From positions 6,788,001-6,852,000 of the forward strand of contig NC_066591.1 of assembly GCF_905475345.1 (NCBI RefSeq): a stretch of 64,000 nucleotides of DNA. Direction: 5' to 3'. Each line of letters opens with the position of its first letter. The first letter of the stretch is position 1. Positions 31,395 through 44,096 of this stretch are shown here, piece after piece. The notes beneath the pieces were generated by a model that made no database searches, was not told the origin of the DNA, and saw only the letters and a list, made by a program, of their open reading frames with translations. Source of the DNA: Vespula vulgaris. Its lineage: Eukaryota > Arthropoda > Insecta > Hymenoptera > Vespidae. The position numbers and the translations under genes are program-made.

Positions 31395-31445
31395 ATGCAT
31401 GCGCGCGCGCGTGCTCGTGTGCACGCGTACGGTGCGCGCGGCGCT
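31395..31445. other. Alternating purine-pyrimidine (Z-DNA-prone) segment
   Basis: ATGCATGCGCGCGCGCGTGC at 31395-31414 alternates without a break and is followed by further GTGCACGCG and GTGCGCGCG runs. Confidence 0.5.
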
Positions 31446-31818
31446 TAACTATAGCTGACGGTGGCCCGTGGGGCAACCAAGGGGGGTAGGGTGGGACAAA
31501 GGGGTAAAAATCATTGCGCGGTCCAGCCTCGAGGCTGATCGATGGTTGCTGCACACTCACCCCTTCACTCACCCTTGCACTCGGCCCTGCAACCATCAGC
31601 CACCTCGCGGCCTCCTCCTCCTCCTCTTGCCATCCGGCAGCCTCCTCTTCCGCCTCCTCACCTCCTCCTCGCCCTCACCCTCTTTCACCCCCCGCGGACA
31701 CATTCACTGATCCCTGGGTCTCACTGACTGGCCAGACAAAAAATGGCCGGTTCGAAGCCCATTCGCCGCTTCTACCCAGGCTGACGTCGGGTGTTTGATG
31801 ACCTCTGGGGTGGCGGCC

Positions 31819-31853
<35 letters not shown>

Positions 31854-33394
31854 CAAGAGGGAGGTCGAAGGGAGAGAGGAGGGCGAGCACCGACGTCCGG
31901 AAAACCACCCCCGCCAGCACCCACCCTACCTACCACCCTACGAAGGGTGGACCATGGGAGGGAATCGATGACGGTGGATGATTTTACGTATAACGCTCTC
32001 GCGTCGCTCGGCTCTGCCCTCTTTTCACGGTTTCGGGAGAATCGCGACTCGCGTTTTTACACTCGCCTGCGTCCGATCATCTCGCGGAAATTAGATTCTA
32101 ATTTAATCCCTTTATATTATCAGGGAATATTCTTCTATCATGCGTGGTTCATTTTGGGCGCCATCGATTGCGATCGATCGATCGTCGGATTTGAGGAGAA
32201 CACTTCAAGAGTAATTCGCGTTTCTTGTCTGCTCTTCGTCGATATCGATCTCGAGTTTAGGGCAAACATCGTAAGAGGAGGATCGGCGATAATCGACTGA
32301 GAAGGTAAGATCGACAATATTTCGTCGTTCATTGGTATTATACCAATGAATGAAAATGGTCGTAAGCGAATGATGAAAACCAACATTTTTGTTCTTTCTC
32401 TCTTTCTATCCTTCCTCGTCGAATGTTTATTTACGTTTAAATTATAATATTTCGGTGTTATAATGGACAACACGAAAATAAATCGTTTCATCGTATTCAG
32501 CGATGAATTCCCAGGCAATATATCAACCGCAGCTGATAAATTATCACGACAAATTATCTCCGTCTCTCTTTCTCATTCTCTTTCTCTCTTTATCTCTCTC
32601 GTCCATTATTCGAGCACCGAACGATCGCGTAATTATATAATTGCGTACTTATCGTTCATCATAGAGTTCAATGCCGCAGATACATTCGATAACTTGATAC
32701 CGATCTGCATTTCGAAATCAGTCGTTTTTAAAGGACGCAAGAGTTTCTCGGTAGGTCTGTTAAACGTCTTTGAGAAAGAATCGTGTATTAGAGAACGAAG
32801 AAAACTTGGGAATCCTTGTTCGGACAAGAGGAAGTCGTAATCGGTTTGCAAAAGGATTCATCGCGTGGATACCGAACCGATCGCGAACTTTCAAGCTCGA
32901 ACGTGGTCGGCAACTCTGAGAGTAGGTGGAGGTATAAGTGTAGGTTGGAGGTGGTGGAAAAGGAGGTAGAGGAGGTGGAGGACGGTTTCCGTGCTCGAAC
33001 CAGAGAAGTTCAACGCCAATGACACGTCGTCGTGCCGCGTTAATGATCTACCCGGCTCGGCCCCGTCGTCTCTCGAGTCGATCCTTAGGTTTCACACCCC
33101 CGGAGACAAAACAGGCCACCCCCCCGCTCACCGAGGCGTCCTAAACGGATGCGTGTATGATAGAATTTCTTCCGTCATTAAGAAATCCTTACAATGGATA
33201 CGGGTTTCTAAGCGCGGCCAAACAAGTGTCGTCCGTATGAAGACACGTTAGGCGATCTTGAATCAACGTAGACGGTGGACAAAATTTTATCAGCGTGGCG
33301 CCGCGAGCTGCCGCGAAAGTACCGTTAGTGGTCCAACCCCGCCTCGTCGATCCGTACACCCCCTTGATACGTACACCCTCTCTCTCTCTCTGTT

Positions 33395-33436
<42 letters not shown>

Positions 33437-34197
33437 GCAGGCTTTCTCTTTCTCTCTACTCCTATTCGTCGTGTCTATTGAAGTGACGGTAAACGCGACT
33501 CGTAAATATTCCTCGCACTTTGCGCTCCAGATCCGTCAGCTTTCTTCATCCACCATTCTCTGGTAAGCCTTTCTACCCATCCCTTCGACGACGTTGTCGT
33601 CGTCGTCGTTGCCGAGCTATTGCTTCTTCTTCTTCTCGGGAGCGTAACTTGCGCTCTTTTCCCTCTCTTTTTCTTTCTCATTCTCCATCTCGCTCGCTCG
33701 CGGAAGAACCTTCCTCAATAGACACGAATCTTTTGCACGTCTACGTGGACTCTCCGGATAGTAGGGAGACTCGTATACCATCGTCGTTATGCACCGAGTT
33801 CTATAGAGAGAAAGGTGGATTCTTCGATTTTCCGGTAAAACCAGCTTCTCCCACCTTCCCTTGCGTTTCCTTGTTGTCTGTCTTCCGTTTCTTCTTTGAG
33901 CGAATTTTCTATACATTTGCTTGGGTCGTTCGTAAGAATACTATTTTTCAAAACAATGACCATTCTCCCACCTCCCTCCATATCCAACGTCCTGACGAAA
34001 AAAAAAAGAAAAAGAGAAGAACCCGATGCGAATCCTCGCGTCATGAAACCTGCAAGTGTAGAGTATCAATCTTTTTGAATGGCCGAGAATCGTTACGCTT
34101 AGGCGACGCTCATCGTCGACTACTCTGGATCCTACGATTTATCGTTTGAAGACCAATTTCTATCGTGGGCAGATAGTAAGGGAGAAAAAGAGAACGA
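31446..34197. other. Non-genic block, GC-richer on the left
   Basis: CTC/CCT-rich sequence 31555-31690, GA tract 31820-31855, unique DNA 31960-32900 holding the hairpin at 32325-32353 and an AT palindrome at 32628-32645, GGT/GGA-rich 32925-32985, (CT)n 33378-33434 and GTC triplets 33588-33613. Open frames here (up to 209 codons from 33520) show no recognisable domain. Confidence 0.5.
32325..32353. other. 13-bp hairpin, 3-nt loop
   Basis: TTCATTGGTA (32328-32337) pairs perfectly with TACCAATGAA (32341-32350), and three more base pairs (one G-U) extend outward. Each arm carries an ATTGG/CCAAT motif, so the dyad presents two CCAAT boxes back to back. Confidence 0.5.

Positions 34198-34245
<48 letters not shown>
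34198..34245. repeat. (GA)n microsatellite
   Basis: About 23 nearly uninterrupted units. Confidence 0.9.
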
Positions 34246-34251
<6 letters not shown>

Positions 34252-34503
34252 AAGAGAGAAAAAAGAGAGAAATATAAGAGAAAAGTAGGGAGGAGGAGTA
34301 GTATACCCAGGCACACTCGTACGAATACGCGGTAAAAGAGAACGAAAGAGAGAAAAAGAGAAAGAGATAGACGGAGAAAGGGAGAGATGGACGGGCAACT
34401 CCATCCCTGCCTAACCTACCCCAATCGAGGGCTTACGTTGGAAAGCTTGCACGACAGCGTAGGCAGTAACAGGAGAATCATCGAAAAGCCTGGCGCTTTG
34501 CTA

Positions 34504-34551
34504 GCTGCTGCTGCTGCTGCTACCGCTGCTGCTGCTACTGCTGCTGTTGCT
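34504..34551. repeat. (CTG)n imperfect trinucleotide repeat
   Basis: CTG triplets with ACC, CTA and TTG variants. The CAG-class repeat is on the minus strand. Confidence 0.85.
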
Positions 34552-36708
34552 AGTGATGCAGGGTGAACGAGCTACTAGTGGGTGGTCATTGAATAGACGG
34601 AAAAGGGAGTAAAAATCATTGAAAAGCGATGACTGCGGCCCGACGCCGGCAGAGTGGATCATCGAATGACCAGAGCCACCCCTGTGCCTACTTCTACCGC
34701 CCGCCCTCGTGTGGACTCCGCTTTCATGATATCTACTGGAAATTAGCCAACTGGCTAACGACCAAATAGGAGTCTCGTGCCACTCCTCCACCTCCCCGGC
34801 CTTCGCCCTTTCCATCCTCACCCTTTTGCCCTCTTGTGTCTTTCTTCCTCTCTCTCCCTATCCACCACCCTCCCTCCCTCCCTTTCCCGCCATCTCTCTT
34901 TCTCTCTCTCAGTCTCTCTCTATCTCTCTCCATGTCTCCCTTTTTCTCTGTCCATCTTCTGCCCTCGCTCGCTCTCGGTATATCTCTCGAAAGCTCGAGG
35001 CTACAATCGGCCGATCGTTTGTTCGCTCCTCGCTTCCACATATTTATTTCCCGGCTTTCCTCCGGCTGAGTGCCGTTCGATGATTCGAGTTTGGGACGCA
35101 ATGGATTTCGAGTCATCGGCTCCAAATCGGCTGTGAATCCGTTGTCCTCGCCGGAGGACTCGTTTTAAGAGATCGATCGCCGATGGATGAACAATTGTCG
35201 ATTTGCCAAGGAGTTGCTTTCGTTTTATTTTTCATCGTTAGTTTAGGATAACGTGTAAACTCGGAAATTCGCTCGAAGAATTCGACTTCTCGATGCTCGA
35301 GGCAATGCACAGACTACTATCTTACGAGCTCGGAAGGAAACGTCCGACGATAGAGGCCATTCCACGCAAAGCCGGAAGGTAGGACGAGACACGGGAACAA
35401 AAGTTTCGCGATTCGTGATAGAATGATAGACGTTTGTTCGGGAAAGAAAAATGCAAGATTCGCTGCAGTCACGAAATGGCAAATTGGAGTTGAAACTTCC
35501 CTTGTACGGGTTTGGGGTAGGTTGGGTTAAGGCGGGCTTGTAGTAGGGAAGAGCTAAAAGAGAAAGGGAGAAAGAGATAGTCGTATTCTACTACGGAAAA
35601 TACTATATGAGGGTGAAAGCGGCGAGCAATCGGGCTTCGTCTCCGCGAGAATTCTAAATAAGCACTTAATTATGTGCTAATATCGTTGATCAGGACAGAT
35701 ATACGTGTCACCATTTTTACTAGAAACTTTAAATATCTCAAGGAAATGTTTCATTTTCTTCTTTCTAAAAACGGCTAATCGATAAATAACGAAAAATTAT
35801 CGAAATGTCCGATAGTTTCTTTTCTCGATCATTCAGCAGACAAATCTATGAACTTGATTGTGTATTAAAATGATTCGAACGAATTCGTGGCCCAAGTACA
35901 AACTTTCTCGCGTAACCTTAAAAAATCTTAATGCGGTTTTCGGCTTCCTGTCGGAGGTAAAGTTTAAATTACACACGGATAAGAGGGAAGGAGGGTAGGA
36001 CAAAAGTGTATATATAGTATGTGTACGAATAAAGAGAGAGAGAGAGAGAGAGAGAGAGGGTAAGACCAGGGCTTTGGAAGATACACGAACCGTGGGTTCA
36101 CGTGGTTCGAATGGGGTGTGGGCCGTGCGTGCGAACGCCCGAATGGAACACATGCAAGCTTTGATAAGCTTTAGGAATACGTATACGTAGTGCCGAGCCA
36201 TTCGAACCTCGCGCTTCACGGTTCGCATAATATTACGTAACGCGCGCGATTCACTGCTTTCCTTTTCACCCGTTTTCCAGGATCCACGCAAGCCAGCCTA
36301 TGAGTCGAGTTTTGCGTTATGGAAAAGATAGAAAAGAAAAATAATATTCGGTTGGTCGTCTCAAATTATCAGACCTTCTTTGGGAAAGAACCGAGCCTGA
36401 ATATCTTCAAAAATTCCAGATCTTCTTATTTTCGTTTCTATATAAAGAGATTCGTAAAGCTTATTTAAGAAATATATATTTGTGCATCTTATTGCTCGTC
36501 ATTTAATGATAAAGTTTCACAATATTGGGAAGTAAGAAACTATCGATTCGACATCAATAGGAAAAAAATATTTCCCCACGTAGGATATCTCGGATCACTG
36601 ACATCTCTCTTGAAATAAGGGTTGCATCGAGCAACTAAGGCGTACCAGAAGGGGCAGATTGAGAGAGAAAGAGAGAGAGAAAGAAAGAGAGTAGATATGA
36701 TTCCAAAG

Positions 36709-36763
36709 GCAGTGGGCGAGGTCTCCCTCGAAGGGAAGGTCCTTAAAGAAGGGACCCCACTGC
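36709..36763. other. Branched fold candidate
   Basis: An outer stem (GCAGTGG 36709-36715 with CCACTGC 36757-36763) encloses two small hairpins: TCCCT/AGGGA at 36724-36736 and GGTCC/GGACC at 36738-36756. This gives a three-way-junction-like layout. No known RNA family is recognised. Confidence 0.25.
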
Positions 36764-38296
36764 TTATTTATTTCTCTATTTGAATTTTATTATCTTGTTC
36801 CGCCGTCATGGATTCCCGGTTTACCTCCCGCTTTCTTTAACGCATGCGATAAGAACGCTTCCGCAAAAGTTTCTGCGCACATGTCATTCCATAGAAAATC
36901 TTCTTTCCTGGTACTTCTCCTCTTCTCTCCTCATTCTTTAAAATCTTTCGATAACAAAGGAAGAGAGTAGCGATTGTTGATAAATTTTCGTCTTTTATAA
37001 AATACGTGTATTTCGAGAAAAAGAATATTAGGGAGATAATAGGAAGATAATGTCATTTATTTACCGTGCATAAAATAATTAACGTACTCCTATTGTTGAG
37101 GATATAAAACGTTCGTACTCGTATAATTCGAAATAATTTAATGAGATAAAGTAAAACAGTCTAGAAGAATGAAAGATATTTAAAAAAATAAAATAAAGTT
37201 GAATAGAGCATTACATCTGATAAAGTTACGAAGTACAGAGCGTTAGCACAGATGCGGAATCTAATAAAGATGATCTCACAATAAAAGAGTCCAGTAAGAG
37301 AGACAGAGATAAAGAGGAGAGAAAGGGAAGGACAGGGACACGCACGTCGTAGTTCGACGAGAGAAATAAAAGTGTGCTCGACGCGGTATGGATATAAGTT
37401 TCGAAGGTCCTCGAAAACGGCGTTCGCGCACACATGAGGTTTGCCAAATTGCCGTGTAGAAAAAGTTCTCTTTAAACGTCCCGTGCTCTCCATTCGCTAC
37501 TTCCCCCTTTACTCCTCCTTTTCATCCATCTCATCCTCCTCTATCTCCTCCACCTCTTCCTCAACTATCTATCTGCCACCGACGTGTTCTCCGCGTCGTC
37601 AAGCTTTTACCGTTTTTCGGACACGGAAAACGTGTGTGGTAACGCGAATACGTGCTACCTACGTACCGGTAGAATCTGCCAAAAGGTATCTCGAACACAG
37701 CCTTCAATGTGCTCGTACGCATTGACGTACTTTCGACTCGTCTATCCTGACCCTTCGACCATTCCTCTGTTTCTCTCTCTTTCTCTATCTCTCCCTATCT
37801 CTCTCTTTCTATCTCTCTCTCTTTATCTATCTCTCGTTCTTTGTCTTTCTTTCATGGAATCGGGCTTATCGATTGCCGATTCCACTGACTGTTTTCTGCT
37901 TTTTCATCATGGAAGAAGGAACTTATATTTGTTGGTCAAATCGTTTTTCTGAAAAAAGAAAAAGAGAAAGAAAGAAAGAAAAAGAAATAACCGCGAGGAA
38001 TCTTTGAAGATTTTCATCTCCTTTCAGAATGTTAACCAGTACGTCTTTTTTGCTCGAGAAACAATCGTACCTAAGTTTCTCTTACCGCACTTCTTAATTA
38101 CCCAGTACGACAGAATACCAAGCTTAACCTCGTCTCAGATTTATGGGTGCTTTAACCTTCTTCGTTCGTTCAAACCGAATTTCATCCTACTTAGCCACGT
38201 CGCTGGCTCGGGCACTCGTAAAAAATGCGAGCGAAAAGAAGGGTTCCAGTCTTTTTTCCCTCTCTCGAATCCTTCCGCTTATTTCTCCTTCTTTAC

Positions 38297-38340
38297 CTCC
38301 CCTCTCGGCCCCTCCCCCTCCTCCCGCCCCCCGCCCCGGC
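38297..38340 (-). other. G-quadruplex motif on the minus strand
   Basis: Five C-runs of three to six bases (CCCC, CCCCC, CCC, CCCCCC, CCCC) separated by one to three bases fit the canonical G3+N1-7 quadruplex pattern on the complement. Confidence 0.5.
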
Positions 38341-38450
38341 CTTCACCGTCTCAACTCTCCATACTTTGCCTTCCTTGCGAACATGACTTAAAGCGTATCG
38401 TCCTTCAGTCGAATGGAGTTTCGATGGGGTGATTTCGACGAATCGTTCAC

Positions 38451-38473
38451 TCGTTCGTTCGTTCGTTCGTTCG
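38451..38473. repeat. (TTCG)n tetranucleotide repeat
   Basis: Five to six TTCG units, a CpG-containing tetranucleotide. Confidence 0.8.
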
Positions 38474-39093
38474 CAGACCGCTTGCGAGTCTCCGAACTTC
38501 GTCTCGATTCGATGCGTGCGCTCTTCGCGAGAGAGAGAGAGAGAGACGTTCGCTTTTCAGATCTCTCTTTTCCTCTCATCTCTCTCTTTTTGCAGTAGTC
38601 GAACCGTGCTCGTTTTATCGAATTTCATTAATACCGTTGATTCGTCTATGGTTGTGAGAAAAAAAAAAGCTTTGCAAATTAAACGTCCAGCTAAATTTCT
38701 AGTATGTCGAGCAACGATTCGCCAATCAATTCACGGTGAACTGTTGAAGACAAAGAGAATCTAAATAACGACAAGATTATAAAGTAATCATAATAGCATC
38801 GAAAGAGGAGGAGATAGACGGAAAGAAAGAAAAAGATAAAGAATACGTTTCTTCGAGCCATCGTAATTTCCATCTAAGTGGAAATTCGTCGATATCGGAC
38901 GGATAACGGGAAACGTCCTGTACGACAAAAATAAAACACTCAAGGAAAAACGTTAAAGCGGATCATCTTCTTGGCGTACTTGTTAAGAGCGAGAAACAAA
39001 CGAATTCTCGATTAGAAGTAACGCAAAGAGAAGGAGAAGACGATCGGAGCGTGAGTAGGTAAGAGCGAGAGAGAAAGAAAAAGAGAAAGAGAA

Positions 39094-39124
<31 letters not shown>

Positions 39125-39629
39125 CAGACACAGAGAGAGAGAGAGATAGGAGTTCTGAGGAGTCGGTTGCCGACTCGACGACCTCAGCCGGCAGCCGAGA
39201 AGCAGTATAAGAAGGACAGAGAAGGAAAGAGTTAAGAGTCGGCTTGATGACGAGCGCTGTTGCGGAGCAGGAAACGAAAAGGGAGAAGACGGGAGTGGTG
39301 GTGAAGGAGGTGGTGGAGGTTGTGGAGGCGGAGAAGGAGGAGGAGGTGGAAGAAGAGGAAAAGGGGGTGGAGGGGGTGGAGTAGACTGGATGGAGGAGCC
39401 CACGTTGCAATGATATCGATTCCAATGCTTCTTACTAGACGTGGTTGGTTAGGGTGGGCAACCCCTTACTTTTTATCCCTTTTCCTCCGCCTTGCCTCCC
39501 TTCACCACCCTCCGACCGCGGTTCTCGTCTTTCTCTCCCGGCCTCGCCAACTCCTTCGATCCTCTCGCGATATTTTACTCGGTTATTTCTACGGTCCCTC
39601 TCTCTCCTTTCTCTTTTTCTTGTCTCTCT

Positions 39630-39679
<50 letters not shown>

Positions 39680-40390
39680 TCTTTCTCTCGATCTTTTTCC
39701 GTCTTCATCATTCCTGTCTATACCTTCTTTCCACTCTTCGAAATCGCTCGCACTGCTTCAAATAGGTTCGTCATTCGAAGACGAAGGAAAATTATTCTTG
39801 TCGATCAGTTAGCCGGCCAGAACTAGTCAGAGATTGAAGCCTCGTTATGCTCAGACCAAACTCCTTACCCATTGTAACGGGCATCTACTTTTAATCGACG
39901 AAAATTACTGGATTTTCATTTTAACGTCAATCTCGATGCACTTGACGAATCACGGGCCTCGAACGAAAAATGAGAAGAAATAGGATGGGCTGGTAGTAAA
40001 AGGTAAAGAAGAACGATAAGGAGGGAAATAGACAGGTAGACGAAAAAAGGGAGAAAATGGAACAGAAAAGAAAATTGGAAGGAAGCAAGAGAATGCAATA
40101 CATACACACACGTACACGAAAACACAGAAAGGCTACACATATTCAGAAGATCCTCTGATTACTGCGAGTTCCGTCTTTCGCCGTCTGTCTTTTCGTCTTT
40201 CCCCGCTTCATCCACTTGACGAAACGGTTCGTCTCCATCCCTAACTCTCTCTCTCTCTCTCTTTTTCTTTTCGTCGTCCTCCCTCTAGTGGCAAGCTCTC
40301 TTCGTTTAATTGATTTCTTAAGACCCGATGGGGGTTCGCGGATGTGACTCCGAGCGGATGCAGTTTTTCCCGCTTCTCTTCTCCCTTTCA

Positions 40391-40430
<40 letters not shown>

Positions 40431-40859
40431 CTCTTACTCTACCATCCTTCGAATGTCTCCAGTACTCCCGGATTTTCTTCCTCTCTCTTCCTCCTTTTTT
40501 TCTCTCTAGACTACGAGGAGGAGAAGGTGGAGATGAGGGAGAAGAATACGAAGAACAGAGTCTGAAAGAGAAGAAATCGGAGATGGATGATGAGAGAAGG
40601 AGTAGTAGGGAGAAGATAGAGGCGGAGAAAAAGGAGGAGGTTGGACCCCGAGGGACGGAGATGCAAGATATTGCAGCCCCGCGGGACACAGGGACGTAAT
40701 CTCCACGACGGTGCCGGAGACGTATTACAATCCCGCGGTTCTCCAACTACGAAGTCACTCGGTTCCCGTGCATGAATGGCCCATTCTCCTTGGCCTGTCT
40801 CTAGGAAAGTCTCTATCTATTCCGATTACTGCTCCACCTTCCCTACCTCCACCTCCCTT

Positions 40860-40899
<40 letters not shown>

Positions 40900-41554
40900 T
40901 CTTTCTCTCGTATCCTCGAAAGCTTGGAACATCAGCCGAGTTTTACCCCGCTTTTTCACCTACCAACCTACGCCGCCGTCGACTCTACAGCCGGCGGCCT
41001 CGGAGAACAAAGATTTCATTTTTCACTGGCACCAGGGACCAAGGCGAGAGCCCGGGCTCAGGACAGCGCGGTGGAGGAACTCTTCTTGCGTTGCAGATTT
41101 CTTTCATTACTACTCTTAATCACGGTAACGTTCCACACAGTGGAGGCTTCTATCTCTATCTTTCTCTCACAGATTTCTTGCTATGCCTTCTTTCTCAAAT
41201 CGGGCCGGATGATCTTTTGAAGGAATCCTTCCTCGGCGTTATTACTCCGCTATAGTACTACTTTCGCATCGAGGTCAAAGCCGTTGCTAGTGGAGCAGAA
41301 AAGAAAGGAAGAGAAAGAAAGAGAGAAAAAGAGAGATAGAAAAAGTGTTCGAAAGAGCAGGAACTGGCTCGAGCCTACTGGTTCGAACGTGATTATCGAT
41401 CGAGTTTCTTGCATGCTTGCTCGGAAGAGCCTTCCTTAAAAACATCCTCGCGGCACCCTTAGCACCCGGAGACCGTTAAAGAGTCTTTCTCGTTCTCGAG
41501 GATCGACGGCGACTCCCTCGGTTCATCTCTTCCTCCCTTCTTCTTGTCGCCGTG
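38474..41554. other. Dense repeat block
   Basis: GA-rich 39064-39150, GGT/GGA-rich 39295-39385, (CT)n 39617-39677, 40243-40262, 40395-40425 and 40862-40900, with unique DNA between (38590-39000, 39700-40130, 40920-41270). Proline-rich minus-strand frames opposite the GGN tract are artefacts. Confidence 0.5.

Positions 41555-41593
<39 letters not shown>
41555..41593. repeat. (GTC)n trinucleotide repeat
   Basis: Thirteen uninterrupted units. Confidence 0.9.
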
Positions 41594-42235
41594 CTCATCG
41601 TCGTAGACGTATAGACGGCGAAGGGGTGCGAAATCGTACGAGCGTGTATACTGAGGAGGAATTGGAAGAGGACGAGGGCCAGGACGAGGGCCACAGCAAG
41701 CTAGAGAGAATCAGAACGAGAAAGAGAGGGTCAGGACGAGGGGGATCGGGAAAAGAGAACAAAGAGTGCAAGTATAAGGTGGACGGGGTTGGTGGAGGGG
41801 GATGTAGCCTCGACGTTCGTTCGGGGGTGGCATTCGGGTGGGTGGTGCATATAAGATGGGCGACGTACAATGCACGCACCCTCGGCGCACTCGAGGCTCC
41901 TCAAGCAATACTCCTGAAGGGTGGAGTACGGAGGGAAGATTCCGAAAACTCGGCCGCTCAATACGTGCCTGTGTCGAGCCGGCTCACCCTTCGTATTTTC
42001 TTTCCTTATCCTTCTCGTCTGCCCTCTTTCCTTATACCAACTCTCGTCCTTTCTTTTTTTTCTTCTTTTTCTTTCTTCATCGATCGAGTCGATCCACGAG
42101 CCACGAGGAATTGCGTTCGTTGAAGAAAAAACGATTCTCGTCGATTAGACGAGATTTAAGATAAGAAAGAAAACGCTGTAGTAGTTAAGACGATCGGAAG
42201 GTACATTTACTACGTGTGATTTTCTTCTTCCTCAG

Positions 42236-42337
42236 GGATTTGAGCACCCCTTGTAAGGTGGATACACCGGTGACACTCCAATGTTCCTTGTGCGTTCTCC
42301 GTAGCGGCTGGTTGAAGCTCAAGTGGAGTCATCGCTT
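42236..42337 (+). other. Candidate 102-nt exon
   Basis: A strong acceptor (TTTTCTTCTTCCTCAG, ending 42235) opens a segment whose one frame stays open until a TGA that lies inside a GTGAGA donor at 42338-42343. The segment is 102 nt, a multiple of three. The open frame contains Cys-rich sequence with a VTLQC motif and a Trp 14 residues later, faintly like the B-C strands of an immunoglobulin fold. The GTGAGA donor is only moderate and CT-rich acceptors are frequent here, so it may be fortuitous. Confidence 0.2.
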
Positions 42338-43659
42338 GTGAGAGTGCTTACCAGCCCAACGTCGTCGACATCGTCGTCCTCCTCCTTCTTCTCCTCCTCC
42401 TCCTCCTTCTCCTCCTCCTCCTTCTCTTTCTCTTCTTCTTCCTCCTTCACCTTTCAGAGCTCCATATCCGTCCTTCGTTCTGAAGGAGAAGACTCGAAGG
42501 CGAATCCTCGAGCAGCGAGGCATCGTCTACAACATTTGAGAGCGACATAAACCTTATTCTTACGCCACTTTACCACAAGATGCAGTCACGGGTAGGGCGC
42601 ACCCTTGCCTCTAGCGTACCTACGCTGTGATAATCCCTTCGTCCTAACGACGATGGCGACGAGCTTTCAAGATTATACATAGACTGGCTAGTATTTCCTA
42701 TACTATCTTCGTCTCGCATTGTGTCTCACCTGCATCGTCTTAAATTTTTTTCTTTCTCTCTTTCTCTATCTTTCTCTCTTTTTCTCTTAGTAGAGTATAT
42801 CAACGCATATAGACGGTACGACTCCTCACGAGTCGACTTTTCCAACGTCTTTGACCTACTTCCATTCTTAATCATCGCTCACCGAACGGTTCCATTCTTC
42901 TGTTCTTCGTCGAGGTAAAACGAGGAGACGTTTCCATTCCTTGCGTTATCTTCGAAAGAAACAATCGCTTCTTTACTCTTAGACAATTCTAAAGCAATGC
43001 AGAATTGTTCTTCTATTATTTATATATACTTTTATACATCATTTTTTATTTTAATGAATTAGAGAATTAGAGTCAATCTGAAGAACATAAGACGTTCCAT
43101 GCTTTATCGGTCGATTATTTAGAAAATTCAAGTAAATGACAGCTCGATGAAAAAGCAAAACATTTTTCAATCTTCTCTTCCTCGTAAGAAAATGCAAACT
43201 TTGCAAAAAGAAAAAAAGAATTCAGCTCAGAGAAAAAGATAAAGAGGGTAGTAATTCTTGCATTTCATTTGTGTAGGTTAGCAATTGTTTAGTGAGTTTC
43301 TTTGACCATATCAAGGAAAAAAAAAAGAAATCATTCTTTTATATCGCCGTCTCTTTCATTCGCTCACATCTCTTGTGTAATCTCAACTCGTAATGCAAGA
43401 CTTGTATTACGACTGAAATGCGAAGAGCAAACGGTTTCTTTTCCTCTCTATGTACTTTTTTCTTCTTTAGGTTCAAACAAGCCGTTCGTTCCGTCGTGCT
43501 CGTCTCCGATGCAAAAAGAAATTTACTCGGTAGTAAGTACACTGTATGGAAAACGAAAAGAAGGAGGAGGAGGAGGAGAAGGAGGAGGAGAAATTCGTCC
43601 TCCATCGGCGGAGTGCTACTTAGAGAAATCAGAGCGACGTACCATGATAGTGGCGGCAT

Positions 43660-43660
<1 letters not shown>
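42338..43660. other. Non-genic block, CTC-rich then AT-rich
   Basis: CCT/CTC repeats 42374-42450, unique DNA to 43290, and GGA repeats 43561-43593. No gene supported. Confidence 0.5.

Positions 43661-43706
<46 letters not shown>
43661..43706. repeat. (TCG)n trinucleotide repeat
   Basis: About 15 uninterrupted units, the longest CpG-containing triplet array in the window. Confidence 0.92.
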
Positions 43707-43982
43707 GCTACTTACGTCGTACGTAGAAAGAGAAGAAAAGGGAAGGGGTGAAAAAGAGATGGTGAAAAGAGGTAGAAAGGAGTAAGAAGAGGGGTAATGT
43801 CGACGGTACACTCATACTCGTCATCAGAAGAGCTTTTCTTGTTCTTGATGCGCGTTGGACAATGGCGAGAAAACGTTCTCTCCCTCCCTCCGACGCGCTA
43901 CCTCGTTCCGCGTCTTTTGCCACCCACACCCTCCACCCCCTGCCATCACCATCAACTACTGCTCGAGCTACTTGCGACGATA

Positions 43983-43986
43983 AGAG

Positions 43987-44035
<49 letters not shown>

Positions 44036-44096
44036 AAAAAGAGAAATAGAAAAAGAAAAAAAGAAAGAGAAAAAGAGAGAGAGAGAGAGAGAAAGA
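43983..44096. repeat. GAAA/GA purine tract
   Basis: Eight or more GAAA units grading into GA and AAAAG sequence. Confidence 0.85.

Larger units (their letters stand above)
34552..38450. other. Non-genic block
   Basis: CT-rich 34845-34960, unique DNA 35030-36025, GA tract 36030-36060, unique AT-rich 36280-37300 with the branched-fold candidate, CT tract 37770-37850, and the C-rich quadruplex motif near 38300. No gene supported. Confidence 0.5.

Noticed and set aside
31749..31759. GGTTCGAAGCC, a tRNA B-box match
   Set aside because: The flanking bases do not form a T-stem, and no A-box or acceptor stem is present.
33520..34149. 209-codon plus-strand frame
   Set aside because: Low-complexity segments (Arg, Ser, Lys runs) and no domain; compositional origin is likelier.
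36101..36210. GGTTCGAA-type B-box matches on both strands
   Set aside because: No cloverleaf could be paired around them.
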